Shown here: positions 16,421-26,621 of the stretch, in pieces
How the letters are laid out: every line of letters begins with the position of its first letter
Position numbering within the stretch: the stretch's first letter is position 1
DNA from: Paraclostridium dentum
GTDB lineage: Bacteria; Bacillota; Clostridia; Peptostreptococcales; Peptostreptococcaceae
Assembly (NCBI RefSeq): GCF_012922555.1
Contig: NZ_WIPK01000006.1
Coordinates: 62,001-126,000, forward strand
Direction: 5' to 3'
DNA length: 64,000 nucleotides
The notes under the pieces: generated by a model
The model's database searches: none
What the model was told of the DNA's origin: nothing
The model's input: the letters and a program-made list of their open reading frames with translations, nothing else
Program-made: the position numbers and the translations under genes

Positions 16421-17461
16421 TTATTCATACCATAGTTTAATAAAATTCATACTCTCTTTTGATGGGTAAAACATTTTATCTTTACTTTTTTCTCCTACAG
16501 CAAAAATAGAAAACCCTTTAATATACTTTTCATTGTCAAAGGCTATTTTATATGCGTTAAAACATCTAGCTTGCTCATCTCCATTTACCAAGTCAGATAC
16601 ATTATTGTTCCAAGGGTGTGTTGCCGCATATTCAAGTCTTGGAAATCCTAATTCCCCTAAAAAAATTTTTTTATTATATTTATTTGCAAAGTTCTCAATT
16701 TCTTGTTTTATATTTTGATTTCTATTATTTACTGTAGAACTATTTATGCACTTAACCAACTCCTCAACTGTATTTATAGGTTTATCACTAAGCTCAAAAT
16801 AAGCTGCAATAGATATAAAATCTACTTTCGAAAACAATTTGTTATTTAGTTTTTTATTATATAATTCTTGACTTTTGAGATCCCATTTAGCAGTATACCA
16901 CCATGAAGTTTTATATGTTACAAGTCCTTTGAACCTCTTTTTCGTAAAGTCTATTATGTCACACCAATGTTGTTCATAAGGTTCAAGCTTACTGAAATTA
17001 GATGCTGTATTTATAATATCTACTTTACATGGAACTGCTACCTCATCAATTAGCTCACTTAATATACTTTTCCAATCATTAAAAAATTGTTCTTTATCTT
17101 TAGGATTATATTCAGTTTCATATTTACTTCCATTATCAATCCATGGAAATGCTTCTAATATTACTGTTTTATTATTTTCTTTTAAGATTTTAATAATCTG
17201 TATGGCCTTATTTTTACTATATTCATCTATAATCATTTTGTTAGATTCTAAAGAAGGTATTTTTATAACTATAGGTACATTTACAGTATTTGCATTTAAC
17301 ATTTTTATATCTTGTAATGCCTGATTAATTTCATAATCTGTAGATAGATTTACTGAATTTAATTTATCTGGCACTTCTGTTTTATCATGTTTATATGCAA
17401 CTATGCCTACACATAAAACTAATATAAGTGTTAAAATTATTACCTTTTTCAAGATTATCAA
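16421..17461 (-). CDS. Membrane-anchored TIM-barrel glycoside hydrolase-like protein
   Basis: This is a 346-residue protein with an N-terminal hydrophobic anchor (about 4-23). The rest has the look of a TIM-barrel glycosidase near families GH113/GH5: strands such as VILEAFPW and VDFISIAAYFEL, then IFLGELGFP, where E270 is the likely nucleophile. A fitting acid/base Glu is not assigned with certainty. It follows the BcsB-like gene with no gap (TTG start directly after its stop; a TTG nine bases later is an alternative). It therefore belongs to the polymer operon and would trim or release the nascent polysaccharide outside the membrane, like BcsZ or YdaJ in related systems. Confidence 0.68.
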   Translation of the reverse strand: MIILKKVIILTLILVLCVGIVAYKHDKTEVPDKLNSVNLSTDYEINQALQDIKMLNANTVNVPIVIKIPSLESNKMIIDEYSKNKAIQIIKILKENNKTVILEAFPWIDNGSKYETEYNPKDKEQFFNDWKSILSELIDEVAVPCKVDIINTASNFSKLEPYEQHWCDIIDFTKKRFKGLVTYKTSWWYTAKWDLKSQELYNKKLNNKLFSKVDFISIAAYFELSDKPINTVEELVKCINSSTVNNRNQNIKQEIENFANKYNKKIFLGELGFPRLEYAATHPWNNNVSDLVNGDEQARCFNAYKIAFDNEKYIKGFSIFAVGEKSKDKMFYPSKESMNFIKLWYE

Positions 17462-19528
17462 CTACTTTCTATATTTTAATATTAATAATATAGCTGATAT
17501 TATTACAGTTAAGAATAAAAATCCTGCAATAATTACAAATGTTAAACTTGATTTCTCTAATTTAAATTTAGCAGAGTTATCTTCTGGTTCTTCATCTCTT
17601 TTGTTGTTTTCTTTGAAACTTATGTCCTGAATACCTCCATCTCTATTTACTACAGCTGCATCCCCTTTTAAATCTCTGGTTAAATTGTTGTCAGATAAAT
17701 ATCTTACTGATGAACTCAAGCTATTTTTATCTAAAGAAGATACTATAATAGCTGAATTTGATTTACTATAAGGTGAATTTATAAGTTGTATTGTTGATAA
17801 TTGTTTTGAATATTTATCATCTAAAAATTTAATTTTATCGTTATTTTCAAATCTACTAAAATCCTTATCAAATTTAATGTATAAGTCTTTATTTATATCT
17901 TTTAAAATACTATTATCATCTGGAGTTCCTATAACTATAAGATTTCCTTTTTTATTCGTGTTTAAAAATTCACTATCAGTTAATACATTTAAGTTTCCTG
18001 TATTATAAACTGCATCTCTTCCCATATTTCCAATTATATTAGCTATATTACTTAAATCTGAAGAGTTTAAATCTTTAGAAACAACTATGTTTATATCATT
18101 TGCTTGTTGATTATCTATAAAAGGATACGGATAACTTTTGAAATTCAAACTATCATTGTCTTTAAAATCAAACTTTATAAATGAACTATCCAAAATATAA
18201 GCCCATGGGTTATCTGTATCTCTTGTAACGCACATTAAATCTTTTAACTCTAAATTAAATACAACTTTTATTTTATAGTAATTTTTACCTAAAACATCCG
18301 TTGGAAGGTTTACTTCTAAATTATCATTATCTGCTTTTTCTAAAGATAATTTTTTACTTGAAATAGGCTTATCATTTACGTATACAGTAACTAATGATCT
18401 TTCAAAATCTAAATTTTTAGCGTATCTAAACTTTAAATTCAAAATTGATCCAGCCGTACTTATTTTATTTTTAGGTATAGATACATCAAAGTTAATTTCT
18501 TGTGAAAAAGGTCCCTTAAGTAAAAAATCATTATACCCTAAGTCATTTAAAGTCAATTTATTTTTAGTATCTTTTCTTATATCTGAAACATCTTTAGTTT
18601 CATCAATTATGAAGCTGCTACTATTTAATTCATTTAATAGCTCATTATTACATATTAATTTAGTTGCATTTTTAAGAGCTTTGCTATTATCTGAGATTAT
18701 TAAAATCATTCTTTTGTCTTTATTAAACGGAGAAATTACTTGCTTTATAACAGCTTTATTTTTAGCCTGATTTTTTTCGTCATTGCTTAGTAAATTCAAA
18801 AAATCTGTAGATGTATCATTTGTTCCACCTACATAGATAATATTGTTATTATATTCTTTTAAATTTGACTTTAGTTTTACATCCAATTTGAAATTGTCAG
18901 CTTTTAGTTTTTGTCCCATATTTAAGATTAAGTTCATTATGGAGCTTAATTCATTACTATTATACTTATCCGGCAATACAAAAGTTGTATCTACATACTC
19001 CTCATTACCTATATTTGTAAATATACTATTATAGTCTTTTATTTCATTTGAGTTAGATTTTAATGAATAATTCAATTCTATATCTGATTGTTTATGTATT
19101 ACTAACCAATTTGCAGTGTTAGAATCATCTCTACATATTTTATCTGATATAGTTTTATATGCTTTTATAGAAATGCTATTATATCCTGGTTTTACAAGTT
19201 CTTTAGGAATATTAACTTGCCATTTATCCTGGTATTTTCTATCTCCATCTAATTTTTTTGAGCTTACAGGCTCTCCATTAATAAATACTGTAATGGTTGA
19301 ATAGTTTACATCCAATAGCTCACTTTTTGTATATACTAAATTTAATTTCAAATCCTTAACATCCCAATTTTGAGATACATTAAAAAATCTTTCGGTGCTT
19401 CCAATAACACCATTTATAGTCACGTCATCTTGAAATTTATATGCTTTTACATCTTCATTATCTGCAAATATCAAACTAATATTAGAAAAAGTTAGTATTA
19501 ACGATAATGCTATAGTTATTATTCTCAT
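17462..19528 (-). CDS. ydaN: BcsB/YdaN-like exopolysaccharide synthase subunit
   Basis: This 688-residue protein has a signal peptide (about 1-22, ending SLIFA), a long extracellular beta-rich region and one C-terminal membrane helix (about 662-684). Two repeated halves contain jelly-roll-like elements with similar phrases: VFINGEPVSSKKL near 95 and VYVNDKPISSKKL near 390. This matches the tandem carbohydrate-binding layout of BcsB. In cellulose-type synthases this subunit guides the polymer out from the GT2 channel. It is 11 bases after the GT2 gene, with a GGGAGG ribosome site. The gene order matches the Bacillus subtilis ydaKLMN group, where the equivalent is YdaN. Confidence 0.82.
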   Translation of the reverse strand: MRIITIALSLILTFSNISLIFADNEDVKAYKFQDDVTINGVIGSTERFFNVSQNWDVKDLKLNLVYTKSELLDVNYSTITVFINGEPVSSKKLDGDRKYQDKWQVNIPKELVKPGYNSISIKAYKTISDKICRDDSNTANWLVIHKQSDIELNYSLKSNSNEIKDYNSIFTNIGNEEYVDTTFVLPDKYNSNELSSIMNLILNMGQKLKADNFKLDVKLKSNLKEYNNNIIYVGGTNDTSTDFLNLLSNDEKNQAKNKAVIKQVISPFNKDKRMILIISDNSKALKNATKLICNNELLNELNSSSFIIDETKDVSDIRKDTKNKLTLNDLGYNDFLLKGPFSQEINFDVSIPKNKISTAGSILNLKFRYAKNLDFERSLVTVYVNDKPISSKKLSLEKADNDNLEVNLPTDVLGKNYYKIKVVFNLELKDLMCVTRDTDNPWAYILDSSFIKFDFKDNDSLNFKSYPYPFIDNQQANDINIVVSKDLNSSDLSNIANIIGNMGRDAVYNTGNLNVLTDSEFLNTNKKGNLIVIGTPDDNSILKDINKDLYIKFDKDFSRFENNDKIKFLDDKYSKQLSTIQLINSPYSKSNSAIIVSSLDKNSLSSSVRYLSDNNLTRDLKGDAAVVNRDGGIQDISFKENNKRDEEPEDNSAKFKLEKSSLTFVIIAGFLFLTVIISAILLILKYRK

Positions 19529-19539
19529 TAAGTACCTCC

Positions 19540-20796
19540 CTAGAACCTTTCTGTTTTATACCATTTAGCTTCTCTTTTTAAAAATATATCTTGGAAATGT
19601 CCAAACATCCCCTTAATCGCTACTAATATCCACATTTGTGAATATGTGAAGTACATAATTGCAACTAAAAATATATTTTCAAGTCCACTTTCTCCTTTTT
19701 CCATAGATAAAGTTATGCTAACTTGCAAAATAAATAGGACATATGATAATACCCATACAATCCAAAAGTTAAACGGTATATTAACCTGTACTATATTAAG
19801 TAAGCTTAAAACAAATATACAGTCTGATATTACAACTGAAGTTAAAAATAAAAAATATACTGAGAAGAAATATACTATATCGAATAATACTCTATTTTGC
19901 TTACCTTTAAATATATTTTTTATATACTTAACTAGTACATATATATTTCCTTTAACCCATCTAGTTCTCTGCTTTATCCATACATTTATAGTCTCTGGCT
20001 CTTGTTCCCAAGTTACAGCTTGAGGAACATACGTTATTCTTTGTCCTAATTTATAGATTCTAAAACTTATTTCTGTATCTTCAGCTATTGCTTTAGTATC
20101 CCATCCTCCTAACTTATCAATAGTAGTCCTTCTTAATACAAAGTTAGTTCCTGGTATCGTACAAAGCCCTAATAATTGTCTTCGTCCTGCTTGAGCTATC
20201 CATTGAAAACTCAACGTTTCTATATTTATAAATTTTGTTAAAATGTTTTTATGTTTATTTCTAGTTCTAAATTTTCCAATAACAGCGCCTAACTTATCAT
20301 CTTTTACTATGGTTTGGATTAAATATCTAAGTGCTGTTTTTTCTGGAGTGTTATCTGCATCATATATCGCAATAAATTCTCCTATTGCTTCTTGATATCC
20401 AATGTTTAGTGCATTTGATTTTCCTTTACCTCCAGTAATATTATCTGTGTTTATAATGGTGAAATTATATTTTTTATATTTATTTTTTATACTTTGAAGT
20501 ATATCTTTAGAATCATCATTTGAATTATCATTTATCACTATTAATTCCATTTTGTCTCTTGGATAATCTAATAATAATAATGACTCTACAGTTTTCCCTA
20601 TAACCTTTCCCTCATTATGAGCTGGAACTAATATAGATACAAATGGATATTCTTTTAATTTTTCATCTTTGAAGTTAAGATTTTTAAGATAATATACATA
20701 TCCACTTGCAGCTAAAAGAATATTTATAAAAAGTATCGCCCATATAGATATTAAAGAAAATAAAAATAAGTAATCTACTATAGTAAATCTATTCAT
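19540..20796 (-). CDS. ydaM: Processive GT2 exopolysaccharide synthase (YdaM/BcsA-like)
   Basis: This 418-residue family 2 glycosyltransferase has membrane helices at about 10-34 and several after residue 300. Catalytic motifs are complete: D90 (VIND), the DAD at 146-148, ED at 239-240, and QRTRW at 276-280. The last is the mark of processive cellulose/hyaluronan-type synthases. It polymerises a nucleotide sugar and probably exports the chain with the BcsB-like partner. It has no PilZ domain, so c-di-GMP control must come from another subunit. The degenerate GGDEF protein in the same operon is the obvious candidate. The polymer's sugar is not decided by sequence. Confidence 0.88.
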   Translation of the reverse strand: MNRFTIVDYLFLFSLISIWAILFINILLAASGYVYYLKNLNFKDEKLKEYPFVSILVPAHNEGKVIGKTVESLLLLDYPRDKMELIVINDNSNDDSKDILQSIKNKYKKYNFTIINTDNITGGKGKSNALNIGYQEAIGEFIAIYDADNTPEKTALRYLIQTIVKDDKLGAVIGKFRTRNKHKNILTKFINIETLSFQWIAQAGRRQLLGLCTIPGTNFVLRRTTIDKLGGWDTKAIAEDTEISFRIYKLGQRITYVPQAVTWEQEPETINVWIKQRTRWVKGNIYVLVKYIKNIFKGKQNRVLFDIVYFFSVYFLFLTSVVISDCIFVLSLLNIVQVNIPFNFWIVWVLSYVLFILQVSITLSMEKGESGLENIFLVAIMYFTYSQMWILVAIKGMFGHFQDIFLKREAKWYKTERF

Positions 20797-20798
20797 AA

Positions 20799-22424
20799 CT
20801 ATCTCCTTCTAAATTTCCGTCTATTTATAAATCTAAAGAATATAAATATTATCGTAAATATAACCAATACAATAGATATAAATATTACGATTATCTTATT
20901 TATATTAGACATAGAGTTTTCAAAGTTTATCTCAGATTTAGATTTTTCATTTGACTTATTCTTATCATACGTAACATCTATTTTACCATCTTTCGATTTT
21001 ATATTTATATCATCAATTCTTACATAATTATTTATATCTTTTAAATTTAAGAACTCTGCATCATTGTCTTTTAAGTAAGATATAACTTGTTTTAAATAAT
21101 CTATATTCATATAAGGGTGAAAGAAAAAACCTCCAGTGTATCCTCTTACCATAGAAAGTTTATAAAAGTTATTCTTTATAATATCTATTGAAAACTTATT
21201 GTCTCGTTCTATATATCCTAAATTCTCAGGAATTAAAATGTTGAAGTTTTTACTTCCTTCTATAATATATGGAAAACTACTTGTAGCAAAGTTTTCGTTA
21301 TTGTTTTGGTATTGCCCAACATAAGTTGAAAAATATTTTTTTAATTCTGTATAGCCATTTTGATCCATAGCATAGTGAGGCGCTTCAAAAGCGAGAGGGT
21401 AAATACCCTGTTCTACACACACTCTTAATCCACTTAAAACTCTATCCTTAACATAGTTCTCCATATTTTCAGATATAGGCTCATCTTTTTCCATATCCCA
21501 AAACTCATATCCTTCTCCTGAAATCTCTCTTTTATCTAAAGAATGCATATATCCATGTAAAATAACGCTACCACCTCTATCTTGCATATACTTTATAGTT
21601 TGTATAAACTCTGGATCATCTTTTATGGTATTTATTTTACCAGTTTTGCTATCTACATACGCTGGAATTAATGCTATCATAAAAGGTATGCCTTCAGAGT
21701 ATAAATAGTCTGCAATCTCTTTTAGGTTATTTTTATCTCTAAATAAATGCACATCCTCAATCCTTACAAATACTTTGCCTTTTTCAGAGTTTTTTATATT
21801 ATAAAAATCATTTAAAGTATCTTCAAATATGAAAGACTGATCTATTTTGTACTCTGCAATGAAATATAAATTTTTATTGTTTATAACATAAGGATATTCA
21901 TTATAAGAATCTTTCATAGTTGCTAATACCTTATTATTTTCACCTCTAGTATTAACTACATCAAAATAATCACTTCCAGAAATAGTTAGATTTTTCCCTT
22001 TATAATTTAATTCATTTATACTATTTACCTTTTTATCATATATTAAATCATACTTATTACTATAGCTTAATAAGTCTTCAATTCTATTTCCTATCCAATA
22101 TATACCGTTTTTATAATTTGTTAAATCATCTAACAAATCAGTATTATTTATTTCATTTTCTATATTTATTACAAATACTGAATCATATTTTGTTAGAGTT
22201 CCTTTTTTGTAGTCATTTACATATATATTATCTACTCTCTTATTAAATCTATATAAAAGTTCATTTAAGTGATTTACTACATTCTCTTTGTAGGAAAATG
22301 TTTTTTGATTTTGATATATTATTAGAGCTTTTTCTTTTTTCTGTATGTCTGCAAAAACTAGGCTGCTATTGCTAAAAACTAATAAAATACTTAGAATTAT
22401 AGCAATATACTTTTTACACATCAT
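20799..22424 (-). CDS. ydaL: DUF2334 polysaccharide deacetylase-like membrane protein (YdaL-like)
   Basis: This is a 541-residue protein with a signal peptide (about 6-28, ending LVFA), an extracellular body and a C-terminal membrane helix followed by RRKFRRR. The central DUF2334 region is a NodB-like fold with the metal-type motifs RIEDVHLF and VILHGYMHS, and later FEAPHYAMD and GGFFFHPYM. It may deacetylate the polymer as it emerges. The ATG at 22424 follows AGGAG by seven bases; a GTG 18 bases upstream contains that site and is rejected. The start overlaps the GGDEF-like gene by 11 bases, which suggests tight translational coupling. Confidence 0.82.
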   Translation of the reverse strand: MMCKKYIAIILSILLVFSNSSLVFADIQKKEKALIIYQNQKTFSYKENVVNHLNELLYRFNKRVDNIYVNDYKKGTLTKYDSVFVINIENEINNTDLLDDLTNYKNGIYWIGNRIEDLLSYSNKYDLIYDKKVNSINELNYKGKNLTISGSDYFDVVNTRGENNKVLATMKDSYNEYPYVINNKNLYFIAEYKIDQSFIFEDTLNDFYNIKNSEKGKVFVRIEDVHLFRDKNNLKEIADYLYSEGIPFMIALIPAYVDSKTGKINTIKDDPEFIQTIKYMQDRGGSVILHGYMHSLDKREISGEGYEFWDMEKDEPISENMENYVKDRVLSGLRVCVEQGIYPLAFEAPHYAMDQNGYTELKKYFSTYVGQYQNNNENFATSSFPYIIEGSKNFNILIPENLGYIERDNKFSIDIIKNNFYKLSMVRGYTGGFFFHPYMNIDYLKQVISYLKDNDAEFLNLKDINNYVRIDDINIKSKDGKIDVTYDKNKSNEKSKSEINFENSMSNINKIIVIFISIVLVIFTIIFIFFRFINRRKFRRR

Positions 22425-23262
22425 ACTGAAGCTCCTCTTCACATAAATTTTTAAATTCTATAGAACCATTTATACCTTCTTTATATTCCACAATAGCTAT
22501 TTTTGTATCTATATCTATATATGACTTACCTTGATTTAATTCTAAGTTTAATTCACTTATATTTTTTTTAATTCTTTCTTTTACTGTGTTTGCACCATTA
22601 AAGTCGGTATATGGCATTATAATCCCTATCATGTCACTTTCCAAGTAATATCTCTCATCTTCAGACCTTGTAGAATCTATTATTATATTGCTTACACTTT
22701 TAACTAAGTTATATGTTTTTTCTTCTCCAATTATTTTTCTAATTTCTTTATAATAAGGAAGCTTTATCATCATTAATGTTAGCTTATTTTTGTGTCGATT
22801 TGACTTACTCATTTCTTTTTCTAAAGTAGAATAGAAATGTTTAATATTTCCAAGACCTGTTACTTCATCAACTGTAACAAGATTTTTATATTTGTCTTTT
22901 AATACTTTGTTATCTTGTTGAAGTGCTAAAATAACATTAGATAATCTTCCACTCGTCATACATATGATAGGCATGCTTAACATCCAAATATAAGATATAT
23001 AGTTTATATCTATATTCAATACTGTGTTTCTGTAAAATATTAAAGATGCATATAAAAATATTGCTACTGATGTTAATATAAGACCAAATATAATGCCTCC
23101 TATATATGTTGTTATCGAAATTAAAAATGTAATTCCTAGCATGATAAAATTCAATAAAAAATTAGTATTTTCTTTTGATATAAATAATATCATTACAACA
23201 ATAAATAATTCTAATACGAGTGCTATCATATACGAGTCTATTTTCTTTGATAACTTATCCAT
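22414..23262 (-). CDS. ydaK: Membrane c-di-GMP receptor with degenerate GGDEF domain (YdaK-like)
   Basis: This 282-residue protein has about four N-terminal membrane helices (about 10-108), a short coiled coil (110-128) and a GGDEF-type domain starting at VDEVTGLGN (130-138). The catalytic GGDEF is replaced by ESDMI (208-212), so it should not make c-di-GMP. The inhibitory-site motif RxxD is kept as R199-S-E-D202, exactly five residues before that position. This is the arrangement by which PelD and YdaK bind c-di-GMP. It is the first gene of the synthase operon and is predicted to switch on the GT2 enzyme, which lacks PilZ. The ATG follows GGAGGGGAA. Confidence 0.85.
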   Translation of the reverse strand: MDKLSKKIDSYMIALVLELFIVVMILFISKENTNFLLNFIMLGITFLISITTYIGGIIFGLILTSVAIFLYASLIFYRNTVLNIDINYISYIWMLSMPIICMTSGRLSNVILALQQDNKVLKDKYKNLVTVDEVTGLGNIKHFYSTLEKEMSKSNRHKNKLTLMMIKLPYYKEIRKIIGEEKTYNLVKSVSNIIIDSTRSEDERYYLESDMIGIIMPYTDFNGANTVKERIKKNISELNLELNQGKSYIDIDTKIAIVEYKEGINGSIEFKNLCEEELQYDV

Positions 23263-23382
23263 TTTCCCCTCCTATTTATATTTTTTACTTAATTAATCAT
23301 GTGTATATTATACTCCTTTTTTTGCTTTTTTCGCGTTTTTTCGATTTTTTTTAACATTTTTTGCCTTTTAAATTTTTAAAAT

Positions 23383-23417
23383 AAAAAATAGAACACACTT
23401 AGTGTATTCTATTTTTT
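23383..23417 (-). terminator. Intrinsic terminator between the sensor-kinase unit and the polymer operon
   Basis: AAAAAATAGAACACACT pairs with AGTGTATTCTATTTTTT (one mismatch) and T runs follow on both sides. It lies seven bases after the kinase stop (minus strand), so the kinase and polymer genes are separate transcripts. The 120 bases between it and the ydaK-like start should hold that operon's promoter. Confidence 0.85.
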
Positions 23418-23423
23418 ATTTAG

Positions 23424-26400
23424 TTATTCAATTGGTAGTATTATAATGAATTTACTACCTTTTCCAAATTCACTTTCAATATAAATCTCTCCTCCATGTA
23501 GGTTTACTATTTCTTTAGTTATCGTAAGCCCTAATCCACTTGAGTTTTGAATTTCTTCATTTGCATCTACTACTTGTCTAAATCTGTCAAATATAATCTT
23601 TTTATGTTCTTCATCTATTCCAATTCCATTGTCCTTTACATATATCTCTACTTCATTTATATGATCTTTTATACCTAATTCTATAGTTCCACCTTCTGGT
23701 GTGTATTTTACAGCATTACTTATTAAGTTCTCTATGCATCTTTTTATTTCTATTTTATCAAAGCTAACTATTTTTTCTTCTATCTCTGGATCTATTATCA
23801 AATCTATTCCTTTACATTCTACATGATTTTTTAGCCTTAAAGCTTCATTTTCTATAACCTCAACTATATCTTGCTTAGTTTTATTAATTTTATATTTTCC
23901 ATATTCTATTTTTTCTATATCCATTAAATTTGTAATTAATTCTAATAACCTCTCTGCATTTTTATTAATTACACTCATATGATACTTTAGATTTTCTTTA
24001 CTTAAACCTTTTTTATCAAGCATAATGCTTATTAGCTGTTCAGTTGATGATATAACATTTAATGGAGTTCTTAATTCATGAGACAAGTTTACAAAATAGC
24101 TATTTTTTTTCTTTTCTAAACTTAAAACTTTATTAAATAATTTTTCATTTTTTTCAATTTCCTTTGTAAGTGCCTTTGTTCTTTTATTTACCATAGAGTC
24201 TAGTAACTTTACTTTACTATCATAGTATAAAATAGCAAATATGCATATAATTCCATAGATAACCATAGCTATTTTACTTTTCCAAATTGGAGGTTTTATA
24301 GAAAATTCAATTGTTTTTTCATTAGATTCAGCTACATTATTATTTATTGCCTTAAGCTTTAAAGTATATTTACCTGGGTTTAGATTTACCAGGTTTAATT
24401 TATTACTTTTAACATCTTTAAAGTCTTTGTCTACTCCCTCTATCTTATAATAATACTTAGTATCCCTCATATTCTTATAGTATGGTAAAAACATCTCTAT
24501 ACTTATATTATTTTCATTGAATTTAAAATTAACATCCTCAATACTGTTATATCTTTTTTCATTTACATATATATCTCCTATAGATAAGTCTATATAATAT
24601 TTCTTCTTCTTTAGCTCTTCACATCTAAACGAATTTAAGCCGTTTGTTCCTCCAAAAAAAATTTCACCATCATCACTTATATTAAATGATTTCCCATTAA
24701 ATTCTCTTCCTTGTAATCCATCTACTATATCAAAGTTTGTAAACTCATTTTTTTTGTAATCAAATTTTGATAATCCATAATTTGTACTTACCCATATATG
24801 ATCTGATTTATCTATAACTATTCCATATATAGTATTATTAGGTAATCCATCTTCCATTGTGTAAACTTCAAACTTTTCTGTTTTTGGATTAAATTTATTA
24901 AGCCCATAATTTGTACCTATCCACAAGTTACCCTGTTTATCTTCATTTATAACTCTTACAGAATTATTACTTATAGAGTTTGAGTCATTTTCTCTCATCC
25001 TATATAATTTTGTTTTTTGAGTCTTTGGATCAAATTTTAAAAGTCCACCATCTAAAAAATACCCTATCCAATATATTCCATTGCTATCTTTATAAATACA
25101 TCCATTTAATTTATCTTCTATATTATATTTAGATGACAAGCTAGACATATCTTCTATTTCACCTGTAGATATATTTAATATTACAGCCCCTTCAGTTGTT
25201 CCTAACCATACTTTATTATCATCATCGATAAGCACACTTCTTATATTGCTATTTTTTAAACCATTATCTTTATTGTACACCTTTAACGTTTTTTCTTTTT
25301 TATTTATTACATTCAGTCCATCATCTGTGGAAATTACTATTATGTCTCCTTTTCCCTTTATATCATACACTTTGTTGCTACTTAGCCCATCTTTTCTTTT
25401 TATATAATAAGTTTTTTCCTTTTCTCTATTTAAAACCGTTACTCCTTCCGAATTTGTTCCAACCCATAACACACCATCCTTATCCTTATAAATCCCACTT
25501 ACCATATTATCTGAAATAGATGTCTTATCTTCTGGGTTTGGATCATGTTTATAGTAATTTATATTAGTCTTTGAATCAAATATACTTATACCAGAATAAG
25601 TACCAAGCCATAGAAGACCACTTTTATCTTCCATTATGCAAAATATTAAGTTATCGGTTAACCCATTTACATCGTACTTTCCTTTTTGATAAACTCTAAA
25701 CTTATCTTTTAACTTATCGTATTTTACTAATCCCGAGTCTGTCGCTATCCAAAGTTCTTTATTTTTATCCTGTAATATGTCTCTTATAGATGAGTTTTTA
25801 TCAATTCCTTCTGGAGGGTCATACTCTTTTATTTTATTTTTTTTTGTATCTATTTTATATAGATTTTCATTTCTAGTCCCAACCCATAAGTTCTTATCCC
25901 CATCAAAATAAACTTTGTATATAGTTAAATCTTTTCCAAAAGTATCTTTAGTCAAAAATTGTTCAACCGTTTCATCTTTTTTATCAAATTTATATAGTCC
26001 CTTTTTAGTCCCAATCCAATAGTTGCCACTATCATCTTCAGTTATATCGTATATGTGTTTACTTTTTAGTTCATTCAAGTTTTTAATAGCTGGTTTAAAC
26101 TTATCATTTTTTTCATCATATATATCTACACCATTTGCTGTTGCAATTAAAACATCCCCATCTTTGTTTGTTAAAATATCATAAACACTACTATCTGATA
26201 AATTCCCATTATCTTTGCTATTATAGTAGTTTTTTATAGAATCAGTTTCAGTATTTATTTTACTTACCCCTCCTATAGTTGCAACCCACAAATTGCCTTT
26301 CTTATCTTCTTTTATATCGATAATATAACTATTTGCTATTCCTTTTTTTGGGTCTTTTTTTTGACCATACACTTTGAATTCATATCCATTGTAAACATTT

Positions 26401-26594
26401 AGTCCATCATTTGTTCCTATCCATATTCGCCCTTTACTATCTTGTTCTATTGCTTGTACTGTTCCCTGAGATAATCCTTGGTTTATAGTTATATTTTTAA
26501 AATTTATACTTTCTTGTGCATTAGAAATATCAGCCCTGAGTATCATTACAAAAACTATAGATATAAATAGTTTTAAGTATTTTATTCTTTGCAT
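23424..26594 (-). CDS. Two-component propeller-domain sensor histidine kinase
   Basis: This is a 1056-residue protein. An N-terminal signal/anchor (about 8-27) is followed by some 13-14 beta-propeller repeats of the DxxGxIWIGTxxGL type (about 35-690). A Y_Y_Y domain (about 700-765) contains KYYYKIEG, then one membrane helix (about 775-793). The HisKA helix has the phosphorylated His in SHELRTPLN (near 840). HATPase_c follows with the N-box ENLISNAVKYTP, DNGIGID and SSGLGLTITKEIV. The architecture is that of Bacteroides-type HTCS sensors but without receiver or AraC domains. Such sensors often bind sugars or oligosaccharides. No response regulator is in the window. It follows the zinc-ribbon gene by 27 bases. 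Confidence 0.88.
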   Translation of the reverse strand: MQRIKYLKLFISIVFVMILRADISNAQESINFKNITINQGLSQGTVQAIEQDSKGRIWIGTNDGLNVYNGYEFKVYGQKKDPKKGIANSYIIDIKEDKKGNLWVATIGGVSKINTETDSIKNYYNSKDNGNLSDSSVYDILTNKDGDVLIATANGVDIYDEKNDKFKPAIKNLNELKSKHIYDITEDDSGNYWIGTKKGLYKFDKKDETVEQFLTKDTFGKDLTIYKVYFDGDKNLWVGTRNENLYKIDTKKNKIKEYDPPEGIDKNSSIRDILQDKNKELWIATDSGLVKYDKLKDKFRVYQKGKYDVNGLTDNLIFCIMEDKSGLLWLGTYSGISIFDSKTNINYYKHDPNPEDKTSISDNMVSGIYKDKDGVLWVGTNSEGVTVLNREKEKTYYIKRKDGLSSNKVYDIKGKGDIIVISTDDGLNVINKKEKTLKVYNKDNGLKNSNIRSVLIDDDNKVWLGTTEGAVILNISTGEIEDMSSLSSKYNIEDKLNGCIYKDSNGIYWIGYFLDGGLLKFDPKTQKTKLYRMRENDSNSISNNSVRVINEDKQGNLWIGTNYGLNKFNPKTEKFEVYTMEDGLPNNTIYGIVIDKSDHIWVSTNYGLSKFDYKKNEFTNFDIVDGLQGREFNGKSFNISDDGEIFFGGTNGLNSFRCEELKKKKYYIDLSIGDIYVNEKRYNSIEDVNFKFNENNISIEMFLPYYKNMRDTKYYYKIEGVDKDFKDVKSNKLNLVNLNPGKYTLKLKAINNNVAESNEKTIEFSIKPPIWKSKIAMVIYGIICIFAILYYDSKVKLLDSMVNKRTKALTKEIEKNEKLFNKVLSLEKKKNSYFVNLSHELRTPLNVISSTEQLISIMLDKKGLSKENLKYHMSVINKNAERLLELITNLMDIEKIEYGKYKINKTKQDIVEVIENEALRLKNHVECKGIDLIIDPEIEEKIVSFDKIEIKRCIENLISNAVKYTPEGGTIELGIKDHINEVEIYVKDNGIGIDEEHKKIIFDRFRQVVDANEEIQNSSGLGLTITKEIVNLHGGEIYIESEFGKGSKFIIILPIE

Positions 26595-26621
26595 AAATTT
26601 TTTCTCCTAAATATTTACTTA

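Noticed and set aside
23263-23383. c-di-GMP riboswitch upstream of the exopolysaccharide operon
   Set aside because: I looked for the conserved junction words of class I aptamers on the minus strand and did not find them; the region is low-complexity T-rich DNA.
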